DNA of 64,000 bases from Cichorium intybus (taxonomy: Eukaryota > Streptophyta > Magnoliopsida > Asterales > Asteraceae), in the NCBI GenBank assembly GCA_023525715.1, contig CM042016.1:65797382-65861381 (forward strand). Direction: 5' to 3'. This document shows positions 32,491 through 44,741 of the stretch, piece by piece. A program made the position numbers and the translations under genes. How positions within the stretch are numbered: the first letter of the stretch is position 1; the number at the start of each line of letters is the position of its first letter. The notes beneath the pieces are model-generated. The model did no database searches. It saw only the letters and a list, made by a program, of their open reading frames with translations, and had not been told where the DNA came from.

Positions 32491-35132
32491 CTATCTCGGA
32501 AAGTGTTTATTGAATGCCTGCTTTAGTATGAACCTCACTGTCAACCACCAGTTGAGGTGCTCCCTGACTTTCTTCTTATCTTGCCAGTTGTTCACAAAGC
32601 AGTTGTTTACCAAAGTCAGGACTTGAGTGATGAAATCAGAGGGGTATCGACCCATGAAGTCTATCTCAAAGAATTTAGAGACAGTATTCTCTCTGTCTCT
32701 CGATGATCCCTTGAACACCACTCCCCAGGGCTTCTCAACAATCATCCTAGATTTCAGATGATGGAAATTTTCGATCGTGGTTGGTGGAGGTGCAAGAGAT
32801 CGTCCAAAGAATCCGGCCACAACAATGTCAAACTTGGCCATTCTCTGAAGATAATTTTTGAAGAAGGAGGAGATATGAGTATTTGCCATCTAGAAGACCC
32901 CCATGTCTTCGCATTCATTCCCAGCAGAGAACTTGAGAATGTCGAGAAGGGTTATGAAATCCGAAGGATTCATAATTGGGAAGTCAGCGATAGTGAATCT
33001 TGACTCGTCTTCTGTTGAGCCCCGGAGTACGAAGAAATTCAGATTCTGAAATCCTACTTACTCCTCTCACCTCTTGATAGAAATTATTTTTACTATCTTC
33101 TTCTCACTCCATACACAAGCCGGAGCTTGAATGAACTTTGTATGGAACGCGATTTTCCTTACGTTAAACTCAGTCAACTTCTCCTTCTCCTTCGGTACAT
33201 ACCTTTTGAATTGCAGAAAGGCAAAGGTCTTTGGATTATAGGGGAGATCCAGTTGCTGGTCTAGGCCGGTTTCTGTTTCAAGGCTTTTGAGGGGAAGCCT
33301 GTTGTTCACAAAGAAGTCATTGAACCCTATGGAGGTGATCAAGTCCTTAGTCCATGTTTGATTTTCCAGGGCAATGTTGTTGATTACGAGGATCTTCTTG
33401 TACTCCTCTTCTCTCTCTTTATGAGTTTCAATGATCTGGGGAGCAATATTTATCTCTTTATCTTCAGGTTTAGAACTGGAACCACCAGCCTCTGTTGTTA
33501 TTGTGGTTCCAAAGGTAGGACCAACCTTGGAAATGATTGGAGGAATAAAGGGAGGTCTCCCCAAGATGGTGGATTAGTAAGTTGTTTGTGGTTCTGTGGT
33601 TGAGGAGATTTTTAGTGGGTCTTTGGAGGTTGTGATTTCCAAAGATTGAGACCCGGGGACTTCTGATTCTCCCCATTGTGATGGCTGAACAATGTGTTCA
33701 ACCTGACCAAGTTGCTGGGGTCTCCCTCTTTCAGCCTGTGATTTCTCCATTTTTAATGAGACGTTGATCATAGGTTGAAGTGTGTTCTTCAACTTTGTGA
33801 CCACGTCTGTGATGATGGCTTGATTGGTGGTTCGGAGTTCTTTAGCAAATGTAGCAACTGCCGAGGATGACAACTCCGCAGTTAGCTCTTCCACACGTTT
33901 GTGTGCATCAAACAGGCATTTGGAAAACCCTGTCTTGTACTGTGTATTGAAGGACTCAGTTGGGCCCCGAAGATCATTTAGGTCCTTCATCACTTCGGAG
34001 TTTGATAACTCCATCTTTCTCACAGACTCCTCAATCTTCTTGTCATTTTGCTCTTGAAGGAGCCGGTGCCTTTCTTCTATCTGCTCAACCGTAGTGTTGA
34101 GCTTTCCTTCCAGAATCCGTTGAATTTCAATTTGTTTCACCAGAACACGTTGTTCCGAAGCCTTGACTAATTTTTCCATTTTCCCAGTCAAGGATTTTTG
34201 GATCTCAGCAATTTGGTCCTCAACAATGGCTTTAGGCTTCTTTGTGGCATGGAAGCCAGTGTTGGATTGCAACATAGCATCCTATTTACGGTTGAGGATT
34301 TTGTATTGTTTCCCCAAGATAAAGTCTGTATCATCCAGACTCTCTTCATCATTTTCTTCCACGGCAATCGGTGCCATGTGGAAGCCATGGTTTCTTCGGT
34401 TGATGGAGGTTTGGTGAATGTGTAGACTTCGAAATCAAAATCATCATGGAATGATTGATGTGCGACCCAAAATCTAGGGTTTGCAATTTCAGTCCCTTTC
34501 GAGGCATGATTGATGTGCGACCCAAAATCAGCCCAGAGAATTAAGGTGAAATCCACCTTGACATCATAATATATTCCATACAGCAGACTTTGGCAGGACA
34601 GGCTTGCAGAATCCAGCTTAGATGTCCTACTAGAGAGACAACGAAGAAAGATACTGAAATAATACCTCCAGAGATCAGGAAGTTGCTTCTTCTTGAAGGT
34701 ACTGATGCTTTCCAAGGGAGGTTCATACCCCATGGCGTTGAACATATCCACCAGCTGTTCAGCGGTTGGTTTAACCATCTCCTTTGAGTTGTAGATTGGA
34801 AGATGAAGAGCTTTAGCGAACTTTTCTTTTGTCAGTTGCACTTTCTTGGTCTTGCCCTTCATGTCAATGGCTTCATAGAACACAGATTTGACGTTGTTGT
34901 TGGTTTCAACCAGAGCATTGGAAGTATAGTGGGCTCTGTGCACCAAAGTAGCAAGGATTGCTGGAGCGTAGGTTAGTGCATGACCAAGAACAGATTGTTT
35001 CAGGCACTCAACCAAGGCGTCGATTGGTTGAGGATAGAGCTTAATATCAGCGTGAAGAACCAGATTAGCAGATTGGTTCTTGAGCATAGGGATGGAGATA
35101 GCTTCAGTTGTCTGAGATGATGCTTCAGCCAT
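32491..35132 (-). pseudogene. Envelope-like third ORF of element C
   Basis: Begins at ATG 35132 (MAEASSQTTEAIS...) and runs through three frames to 32491, ending 21 bp before the polypurine tract. The N-terminal globular part matches 1-540 of the window. The Lys-rich and Pro-rich middle present in that copy is deleted here (join near 34450, next to a 24-bp duplication at 34450-34473 and 34507-34530). The coiled coil (34240-33950) and C-terminal part (33564-32491), missing from the left copy, are present. No signal peptide or membrane-spanning segment is evident. Frame changes near 34240, 33570 and 32890. Function unknown; position equals that of the envelope-like ORF in sireviruses. Confidence 0.78.
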
Positions 35133-37088
35133 TGTTGAATGATCGAGGAAGATGAAAGAAATTTGGGGATTCTAGAGAGAATTCTTGCAGTGGAAATCTG
35201 AGAGTTATGATCGCGTAAAGAGGTGAACTGATGGGTCGTGAGGTATATATAGTATTCGTGGTCCCAAGGCCACTTAATGCACGTTTGAATTGGTCCATTA
35301 ATAATATGACACCTCAGCAATGCGCGTCCCACTAAACCTGCAAAAGTGGAAACGTCCGACTGTCAGTCATGATTATTTGAAATTGAACCGCCACTTTCAC
35401 ACGATCTTATTGTTTTGATTTGCCATCATTTTCTCAGTGACAGCTATGTAACAACGGTTAATAAATTCAAAAGAATGTTTGTCTCTGAGATAATGTGAAA
35501 ATCACATCCGCATTAATTTTGACTTCGGATCATTTAGAACAAGTGAAACTAATGTTGTGTTTTCTGTAACTCCGAAGTGTACTGATTGTTATCAATACTC
35601 CGAAGCATTTGTTTTGTTGGAGAAATTGTTGTTTTACTTTTGTGTTACTCTTGATGATGCATTCTGACTTCTAATCATAACTTCCATGATTATTGAGAAA
35701 ATAGATTTTTAACACTTTATCATTCAGAGTCATTCAGATAATGTTGGAAGACCATTTTTCATTCTGAATTTTGTTTGATTGAACATCAGTCATAAGATGT
35801 ATAGTCCTAATTACCCCGAATCTGAAATTGATTTCGCAGTTTTGCAAGTGTATACTAATTCTCATTTATGTTTCTAATTTTTAATACAAAAAGATTGTGA
35901 CATTCACTGCATTGAAATTTAGAAGGATTTAACTTTTGAATTGAGCATCAGAAAATTTATTTGATAGGCTTGGATTGAACTTTGAAGAAATCTTTTGAAA
36001 AATTTATTCCATTTCATCAATTGAGGTGTTTGGATACTATTCTCTAATGACAAGCCTTTGAGATTCGTACACCACCCCAACTTTACCATTTAAGATAGAT
36101 TACTTGAAATGTTCATATTCTCTACATGGTACTTAACTATGTTATAGGAGTTCCTTGTATTATCATTTATGATAGAAGAATAAGATTTTGAGTGCTGATT
36201 TATCTTTATTTTTGCACTCCATTGTTTGTCTTTTGCTTGTTTGTTGTCTTTGATTCTTTTGCAATTTGACTTTTTGTTTCCATCTTCAAATTTTCCAATT
36301 CTCAATTTGAAAACTGAACTTTTTCTTTTGGAGTTTCATTTCTAAAGAGCTAGGATTTCACCATGTGAGAAAATTTGATGGTATGAATTTTCATGTAGTT
36401 CAATTTTGAAACAAGAGCAAAGAAGTTTTAAATTTGCTTATCAGTCAATGTCAGATTCAATTTTGAAGAAAACTTCGGAACAAATGAATTATTCTGAGTA
36501 GTTTTTGAGCTACTCGATTAGTTCAGTGATGAAGCGAGTCAAGGTCAATGGGGAAGTTAGAAGTAAACATTATGTGAGGGATATTCGAATCAATCAAGAC
36601 TTTGTTATGTAAAACAGTCTTAACTTTACTCCGAAGTCTGTTCTTTTACCAATGTTTCAAATCGATTCCCAAATACCCATTAGTGCAATTAGGTACGATC
36701 ATCGGAATCTAAAATCAAAGTTTTGTCCTTTAATCGATTGAATCATGAAAGAAGATTAGATATTGTAATTTGTGCATCAAATACTGTTTATTAACCCTTT
36801 TTATTTTTCTTGAAGAAATTCATTTGATAATTTTCCTTAAGATGTGAAGTCAAAAGATGTTTCAAAGATTTTGACATTTATGAGATTTTGTTAACATAAA
36901 ATGATTGTACCGAAGTGTTCCGAAGCGACAAAGGGCTTCGGAGTGCTGCGGTGCGACATTTAGGTTGTTTCACTTGTTTGACTCCGATGGGCTCCGAAGC
37001 GACAAAGGTATTCGGAGTGCTGCGGAGTGTTATTAATTTTTGTTTTTCAAATTGAAAAGACTAAGGAAAGAATGTGCAAATTTGAGTT
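35133..37088 (-). other. Element C non-coding region between pol and third ORF
   Basis: About 2 kb, AT-rich, no supported gene. Repeated TCCGAAG/CTTCGGA words, including two hairpins at 36919-36942 (arms of 8) and 36992-37017 (arms of 7), both followed by GTGCTGCGG. Confidence 0.65.
36919..37024. repeat. Paired CTTCGGA hairpins after pol stop
   Basis: TCCGAAGC-GACAAAGG-GCTTCGGA (36919-36942) and CTCCGAA ... TTCGGAG (36992-37017) are two copies of one unit about 73 bp apart, ending about 65 bp from the RNase H stop. Confidence 0.7.
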
Positions 37089-39415
37089 TTAAAGTAGAGT
37101 GGATCCATCAATTATTCCAAGTCCACGAAAAATTCTTGTGAATGCCTCTTCATTCAAAGCTTTAGTGAAGATGTCTGCCAATTGTTCATTTGTGCGAACA
37201 AAGTGTACTTCAATATTCCCCTCCTCAACATGACTTTTGATGAAGTGATAGCGAAGAGCTATATGCTTCGTCTTAGAATGTTGTATAGGATTGTGGCATA
37301 TACAAATGACACTTTGTGAATCACAAAACAATGGTATTTTTCTCATATTGATTGCATAGTCCTTCAGTTGGCTTTGAATCTAGATTATTTGCGAGGTACA
37401 AGCAGCAGCAGCCACATACTTAGCTTCAACAGTTGAAATAGAGACACAAGTTTGCTTCTTAGATTGACAACTAATTAGCTTCCCATCAAGGAACTGACAA
37501 CCACCCGAACTGCTCTTGCGATCAATAGAGCATCCACCATGATCTGAGTCTAGTAGGCTTGAATGTAGAAGCCTGAATGTGCTGGGTACCAAAGCCGATA
37601 AGCAGGTGTACCATGAAGATATCGAAAAATTGTTTTAACTGCAGCCAAGTGAGGTTCTCTTAGGTCATCCTGGTATCTTGCACAGTTGCAGACTGCAAAC
37701 ATGATATCGGGCCGACTGGCTGTGAGATAAAGCAAAGATCCAATCATGCTTTGGTATTGCTGGATGTCAGTCTTTGGTTTGTCCAATGAAGGATTCAGCC
37801 TTGTACCTGCAGGCAAGGGAACTTTTGCTTTGGAATAGTTAGTCATTCCGAAGCGTTCAAGCAAACTCTTCGTATACTTTTGTTGATTAATAAAGATCCC
37901 TTCCTTTGATTGTTTTATTTGTAATCCGAGAAAGAAGTTAATCTTTCCCATCATACTCATCTGAAACTTGCTTTTCAAGAGTTTTTCAAAGTCTTTTGAG
38001 AGATTTGGGTTAGTCGATCCAAAGATTATGTCATCTACATAGATTTGGACTAACATCAAGTGACATCCAACTTTCTTTCTAAAAAGTGTTGGATTCACTG
38101 ATCCCTGTTTGAAATTTGATTCTTTTAGAAATTTTGTCAAGGTCTCATACCAAGCTCTTGGAGCGTGTTTTAAACCATAGACAGCTTTGTCTAACACATA
38201 GCAATGGTTGGGATGTTCTTTACTTTCAAAACTAGGTTGTTGTTCAACAAAAACTGTTTCCTCAAGATCACCATTCAGAAAAGCACATTTGACATCCATT
38301 TGATAGACATCAAAGTTTTTATGTGCGGCATAAGCCAAAAATATCCGAACTGATTTGAGTCTGGCAACCGGAGCAAAAGTCTCTTCGAAGTCAATCCCCT
38401 CCTGTTGACAGTAACCCTTGACGACCAGCCTAGCTTTGTTCCGAACCACATTGCCTTCAGTGTCTAACTTATTTCTATAAACCCATTTTAGACCGACGAT
38501 TGAAGCATTAGCAGGTTTTTAAATTAGCCTCCAAACTTTGTTTCTTTCAAATTCCTCTAACTCCAGTTGCATTGCTTCAATCCAGTCAGGGTGATCGAAA
38601 GCATCCTTAACATTCTTAGCTTCAACTTTTGAGATAAAAACATTGAACATACACAACTCCGAAGTTTTGTTTAAATCAAGTTGTCTTTGTTGAAGTTGTG
38701 CACGAGTCAACTCTCTATCTTGAATGTTACCGATGACTTGTGATGGTGGATGATTTTCCGTCCATTTTTCCAAAGGAGGATAGTTTGGATCAAAATCGGG
38801 CGGTCCTTTATAATCAATATCCTCAATATCTGAAGGATATCCCAAAATGGATGGAAAATCATCCATTATTAAATGATTGTTCGAGTTAGTAGTATTTGGT
38901 TGTGGTGTGTGCAATTGTGAAGATGAGTTTAGAGAATGCTCCCCCTCGAGTGGTCGAGTTTGGAGTGGAAATCTCTGGCTCCCCCTGGATTGATGGATAT
39001 GGGGACAAGATGGGAGGGATTTCCGGTATTGGTGAAGTTTGATTGTTGTTTGGCTCCCCCTCAACACTAGCATCCCCTTCATTTTGGCTTGATGACCCCC
39101 CTCGACACATGATGGTTTTTGTACACTACTTGTGGAGGAGTCGTCGGGTCCGTCTGTGAGTTTAGACAGTTTAGACACAAGATTGTCAGGTGCCCTGGCT
39201 TCGGAGTCCATAGCCCTCACAGGTGGATCAAACAAAAATGCAAAGTCTGTATCAAATGTAGTGATTGGCACAACTTCCACAGCAGGCTTTGGAAAGATAG
39301 ACGACATGGGGAATGGATGCAAAGACTTCCTGATGTAGTAATCATCAAACCTCAGGTTGAATGTTTCTTCAATTTTTCGAGTCCTCTTGTTCAGGACTCT
39401 ATATGCTTTTGAGTC
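37089..39415 (-). pseudogene. Element C reverse transcriptase-RNase H
   Basis: RT_copia motifs in order: ARLVVKGYCQQEGIDFEETF, VYQMDVKCAFLNGD, AVYGLKHAPRAWY, catalytic IYVDDIIFGS, FLGLQIKQ (38449-37550). The frame shifts near 37570 into RNase H: LDSDHGGC (Asp), STVEAKYVAAA (Glu position kept), LFCDSQSV (Asp), ALRYHFIKSHVEEG, stop at 37089. A TAG near 37381 interrupts the RNase H frame. The 38519-39415 part is the variable integrase-RT linker, with DFPSILGYPSDIEDIDYKGP. Catalytic residues survive but the frame is broken at several points. Confidence 0.88.
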
Positions 39416-40312
39416 TTAAGAGTATCCAAGGAAAATTCCTTCTTCTGCCTTTACATTGAACTTAGTAAGATGATCTTTCAAGTTCAAGATGAAACATCTA
39501 CAAACAAAGATGTGAAGAAATTTGACATTTGGTTTTCTTCGGTTAAGTACTTCATAAGGTGTAATGTGAAATCTCTTGTGAATGTAGGATCTATTTTGAG
39601 TGAAGCAAGCTGTAGAAATGGCTTCGGCCCAGAAGTACCTGGGCAGGTCTGCAAAATTTAGCATTGTTCTAGCTGCTTCACATAAAGAACGATTTCTCCT
39701 TTCTACAACACCATTGATCACAGTTGGATGCCTTTGTTTTGTTTGCTTTCCATGCTCACAAACGGAACAAAGTGAATCACTATAAAATTTGAGAGCAGGC
39801 ATTCCACAAACCAAATCCATGGCCACTAACTTGTTTAAGTCTTTAAAATTCAAATGAGCAAGTCTTCGGTGCCAAAGCCAGCTAACATCGGAGTTGGCTT
39901 TTGAGAGAAGACATAAGGATTGGCCACCGGTTACAGGATTTATATTTAAGGGAAACATTGATCCCTTCCTTTCAGATTTGAGCAAGACTTCATTTGTTTC
40001 TTCTTTTGTGATGACACTCCCTTGGTTGTTGAATATAACTGCATTACCCGTTCCAACCACCAATTGAGATATACTCACAAGATTGTGTTTTAACCCTTCA
40101 ACAAATGCTACTCTGCTTATTGTAAATTGACCATTTGTAATTTTACCATAACCCCGAATCGGACATGTTTCATTGTTCCCAAAGCGTACATTTCCTGCAT
40201 CCTCTAAGGTCCTATAATCCCTAAGATATTCCCTCTTCCCTATCATGTGTCTTGAGCAGCCACTATCCATGTACCATTTTGCATCGTACTGCTCATTAGA
40301 CATTACCTGCAA
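39416..40312 (-). pseudogene. Element C protease-integrase with deleted integrase core
   Basis: Protease: WYMDSGCSRHMIG (catalytic DSG), YGKITNGQFTISRVAFVEGLKHNLVSISQL. Pre-integrase zinc-binding region: LWHRRLAHLNFKDLNK ... CSVCEHGKQTKQRHP. Then the frame jumps directly to NGVVERRNRSLCEAARTML and the integrase C-terminal part (YFWAEAI, FHITPYEVLNRRKPNVKFLHIFVC). The roughly 100-150 residues of the catalytic core with the first two acidic residues of the DDE triad are missing, without loss of frame; only the Glu in VVERRNR remains. Confidence 0.87.
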
Positions 40313-42365
40313 TTAATCAAGAAGGAGTTGGTACCCAATCAATCTTGGGTCCTCAGGGTAAGGAAGGATTCTTGAATCCATTTTTCTATGGTCTCTTCTG
40401 ATATTTCATTAGCATTTAAGTTGATCAGATTCTTCGAAGCCTCATGTGATGAGCATGATTCCAAAGAATCTGAAGATGATTCTGTGGAGCTATTTGTCAA
40501 ATTTGATGAGTCCGAAGTGGCTAACAATTTGTAAGTCTTCGGAACCCATTTTTGTTTGGATAATTTAGACTTGGAGGTTTTTGATGTATTCTTTTCACAT
40601 GAAATTTTGGAACTCATTGATGTTTTTGAAGATTTGGTTTTGGCAGTGAGGTTTTCTATCAAATCAAATTTTTTCCAATTTTGTCTGGGATTTTCAATTG
40701 TTGATTACCTAGAAATTGAACTACATAACGTGGAGGTACAAAGGTACTCTTCGTATGCCAATTTAAAATACATAACGTGGAGGTACAAAGGTACTCTTTG
40801 TCCAGCCATTGATGAAATATATCTATCAGATTGTTGCCTTTGGAAAAAGTTTTCTTTGTGAGTTTTTGAAATTTTGGATTTGGAAAGTTTGGTTTTGTTG
40901 GTGTAAAATTTGGTTTGACATGTTGATTTTTGACTTCTGGAACCTTTGAATCAAATGGTTTTGTTCCGGAAGTTGAAGCAATTTCCTCAGCTGGTTTCAA
41001 ACCTCCGAAGGCAGTTCTTCTTTTGACATGATTTAGAGTTTTTTTTATTTCAAATTTGTAGCAATAGGTTTTTGAATTGGTTTTGTTATCGTTATTGCTG
41101 GTTTTGACTTTTGAATAGTTTGAGGTCTTTTCAAAATCTGAGGCTTTTATGCTAGAGGCTTGGAAATAACATTTTTGGTTTTGCAATGACCTTTTCAGAA
41201 AATTGTGACAGCGGTACACTTTCACATGATTTCATTAATTGAAAGACATCCATCATCGGAGCTATGAGTTTCTCCATAACTTGAACTTGTTTGTCATTTT
41301 GATTTTTGTAAATGTGATTTTCATTTTTGACATTCAAAAGGTGTGACATATTTTTGGGAATCTTTTCTTTTTCATAACAAAGACGATTGTAGATGTTATG
41401 GCCATACAAATCTTGTTTTCTTATGTTGATTTTTACTTCCATTCTTTCATTCATTTCGTTTTCAACCATTTTAGAAGATGAAAAGAATCCTTCCTCAGTA
41501 ACAGTGGAATTATCCTCCTCAAGAAATTTTTCTAAATCGTGTTCAACCAAAAGTAATCCACCCGATTTCACAAAGATGACATTTTTTAAATAAGATATCT
41601 TCGGATAGATACAGGCCACTTGAACTAGCCTTTTTGAATTGTCCTTAAGATAATGATCATAAGAGATACAATCATCTGAGATTTGTAATTTTGATTTCAC
41701 AATCTCTTTGTTTTCAAAAGTTTTAGTTTCACAAACAGCTTTTGCTTTTCCTTTGTCCAATGAAGACAGTTGTGACATGTCTTCGGAGGGCGGTGCGGAT
41801 GCAGAGGATGATTTTAATAAAGTCAATGAAGAACAATCAATTTCCTCCATATCCGAATCACTTTGAGAATCACTCTCAGATGTAGTTTCAACAGTACCTG
41901 TTTCTTTGTTTTCTATTTGAGGAATATTCTTTTTCAAGATTGGGATTTCTTGTGGCAATAATTTCAACAAGTTATCAACAGTGAGATGTTTTTCTACAGA
42001 TATCAGACCATGTTTATACGAAGAATTTGTCACTTCGGACCCAGATACTATAGATTCACACTCATAGGATATACTATCAACTTCCTTAAGCTTAAACTCA
42101 ATAAAAGGTAATAGTTGTCTATGTTGAACATTGCACACGTCGGCTGAATGATAAATACATGTAATATGAGCATATAAACATTTTGCAGTTTCACAAAATA
42201 TGTTGCGTTGTCACAAAATTACATCATGATTGTTCAAAAGTTTTTCTCTATTTTCTTCTAGAAGTGAGGTTCTTAGGTTGGACTTTTCTAGAGCTAGCTT
42301 GAGACTTTCTACTCTCCCTCTCATGTTGAGAATCTCCTGCTCACTGAGACTTTCTACTCTCCCTC
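40313..42365 (-). pseudogene. Element C long spacer coding region between gag and protease
   Basis: Open frames at 42138-41152, 41225-40659 and 40662-40339 carry Ser/Lys-rich, acidic low-complexity protein with probable coiled coils, ending in SKQKWVPK, a motif usual just before the protease in this group. A 32-bp sequence is duplicated at about 40725 and 40769, and a 27-bp sequence (GAGACTTTCTACTCTCCC...) at about 42308 and 42346. TTAATTGCAGG at about 40308-40318 (minus) resembles a 3' splice site. Confidence 0.55.
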
Positions 42366-44583
42366 TCATGTCAGACGTGTGTCATTAGCCATCAGACAAA
42401 TCTCCTCCTCATCATCCGAAGTGTCGTCAGACCAGATCTTCGGAGTCTCTGCAGCAATCATCTCATTCACCTCCAAAGTCTTGAAACCAGTACCAGCAGT
42501 TGTTTCATAACCTAGCTTCTCCTCATCAGCTGTTTCATCAGAAGTACTTTTCGGAAAGCTCTTACCAGCATCATATGCCATGAAAGCAGTATGAGTTGGC
42601 TTTCTTACTTCATCGTCTTCTGAATCAGAAGACCAGACTTGAGAAGATCCTTGATAATCCTCAGCAGCCATCAGGGCTAAGTGTTTGGTCTTTTCCCTCA
42701 CTTCTTCAAATTTTCTTGCATAGTATGCTTCATCCTTCACTTGAGGTTTCTTCTCATTTTGTTTGCGAAGCATACAATCTTTAGCAAAGTGATTTTTTCC
42801 CCGACAATAATTGCAGTCATAGCCTCAATCACCATAAAATTTTCTTTTCTTCGTTTTTCTCTTTTGATGACTCCGAAGTCTGTATTTCGGATGGCTTCGG
42901 AGTTGAAGGCTTTGAGTTTTCCTCCTTCGGAGTGAACATCTCAGGCTTTGGTTTTGAGTTGAAGTTAGGTTTGTTGAAATTCTTGACAAATGGTTTCCCT
43001 GAGTTGTTTTCGATGAATGGTTTCTTAAATCTTCGGCTATTACCAGCATAGAGAGCAACTGTTTCTCCATTGTTATCAACCATATAAGCAGCAACTTCTT
43101 CATCACTATTTTCGTCTTCTTATTTTGAAACAAGTGCTAATGACCCAGACCAAACAGACTCACTCCTTCGACCAACAATATCCGGTTCATGAGATTTGAG
43201 CAAATTGTACAGAGCAGCTAGCTTGTACTTTTCAATGTTCTCATAAGATTTAACCATTAGCATGATGGGTCTCCATTCCTTGCGAAGACTATAGAGAAAT
43301 TTAATTTTGATCACCTGTTGACTTCGTGTCTCACCATACTTATCCAGGGTATAGATCATATTACTAAGACGTGAAGGGTTTCTATGCAATCAATGAACAC
43401 AAAAATTCCTATGGTTCACATGCAACCCTAATATTGATCTATGTTTTCTTCTATGAAGATTAGAACTAAGAACCTAAAGGATACAATTCAATTCTAAAGA
43501 TGAATTAAGAAAACCAACCTTTGATCTTATGATCCTTCAAGCAGCAGCAAAAGTATCCTGCCTCAAATGCAAGTCACACCCAAGTGATGGAAGAGTCAGT
43601 CCAGCAGAGTAACACAGAGAGAGAGATGGCGTGAATATGAGGTGCCAGGGGGTTCCTTTTATAGCCTCCTAGGGTTACACCTGAAACCCTAAGGAGCCTC
43701 CAACTGGACAAGGCTTTTGACCACTTGGACCAGGCTTACCAAAACCCTAATTAGGGTTTCGCCAAACACTGGAGGAGCCTCCAGGGTGGCGCCATTTTGG
43801 TCCCTGGTTTTACCTGGCCAGTTATTCAACTATTGAATAAATATCAAACCAGTCCCTGCACCTTTTAATTAATTAATTTAATCTCTAAATTAAATCCAAT
43901 TAATTCTAGATTAAATCTCAATTAATTAATATAGTTTCTAATTAATATATTAACACTTAAATATATTAATAAACCATATCTTTATTTTCTATTGATTTAT
44001 TATACAATTAATAAATCAAATATTCTCTCTACTGAACTATACATCTATCCTCCATCTATGAGGGCAACCCAAATGGACTTTGCTTTTATTCATAAGATAA
44101 ATACAATTATAAGTCATGGCTTAGACACCTAATCCAACAAGACGTTCATAACATGCTTCAAGAAAAATCATTCTCTTCTTGTTTGAAGTTTCCAAAGTCA
44201 GCTGAAATTTCTTGAACCTTGCAAGATTGTCCCACATTTCTTTGGCAGACTTCGCATCAGCTATGTGGTGACTGACATCAGGACCCAGTGCACTTCGTAG
44301 TTCTCGCATGGCCCTTTCGTCATTTTCAAGTTTCCTCATATCTGCAACGTTCAAAACTACAACTTCTTCTCCATCAGGAACAACAAAACGACCGACAATG
44401 TCGGTATGAGGACCATCAGTTACAGATCTCCATAGATCTTTATCTAGCCTAATCAGATAGTCCTTCATTCTTCCAGCCCAATAGTAATAGTAAGAGGTTA
44501 CTAGAATAGGGGACTTTTGTTGCAGAACCAATGAGATTCACATAATTAAGCATGTTGGTATAAGTTGCAGTAGAATCAGCCAT
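42366..44583 (-). pseudogene. Element C Gag, split by a solo LTR
   Basis: Starts at ATG 44583-44581 (MADSTATYTNMLNYVNLIG), frame change near 44515, then WAGRMKDYLIRLDKDLWRSV and KRMIFLEACYER up to the nested LTR. It resumes as LSNMIYTLDKYGETRSQQV (from 43371). CCHC zinc knuckle CNYCRGKNHFAKDC lies at about 42778-42822; an acidic tail with SDDTSDDEEEICLMA follows. Stops near 43121 and 42830. Gag is the particle protein; the knuckle binds element RNA. Confidence 0.85.
43372..44139 (-). repeat. Solo LTR of the D family inside C gag
   Basis: 768 bp, TGTTGGATTAGG...ACCCTTCA in minus orientation, flanked by AGACG at 43367-43371 and 44140-44144. Clearly similar over its whole length to the split LTR of D. 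TATA box GCTATAAAAGG near 43658-43668. An 18-bp perfect palindrome AAACCCTAATTAGGGTTT is at 43742-43759. Confidence 0.93.
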
Positions 44584-44727
44584 TTTGAGTAGATTTCAAC
44601 GAGATCTTTTCAGAAAAACGTGTTGTGGAGTCGTGTAACAGATGCGGAAGACTTGATCTGAGAAACAATTCAGATCTAGAATTATAACACGGGAATATAT
44701 TCCTATAAAAGGTTTTTGAACTGACCT

Positions 44728-44739
44728 GCTCTGATACCA
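44728..44739 (-). promoter_or_regulatory. Element C primer-binding site
   Basis: Minus strand TGGTATCAGAGC two bases after the 5' LTR: complementary to the 3' end of initiator Met tRNA, the usual primer of plant copia elements. Confidence 0.92.
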
Positions 44740-44741
44740 CT

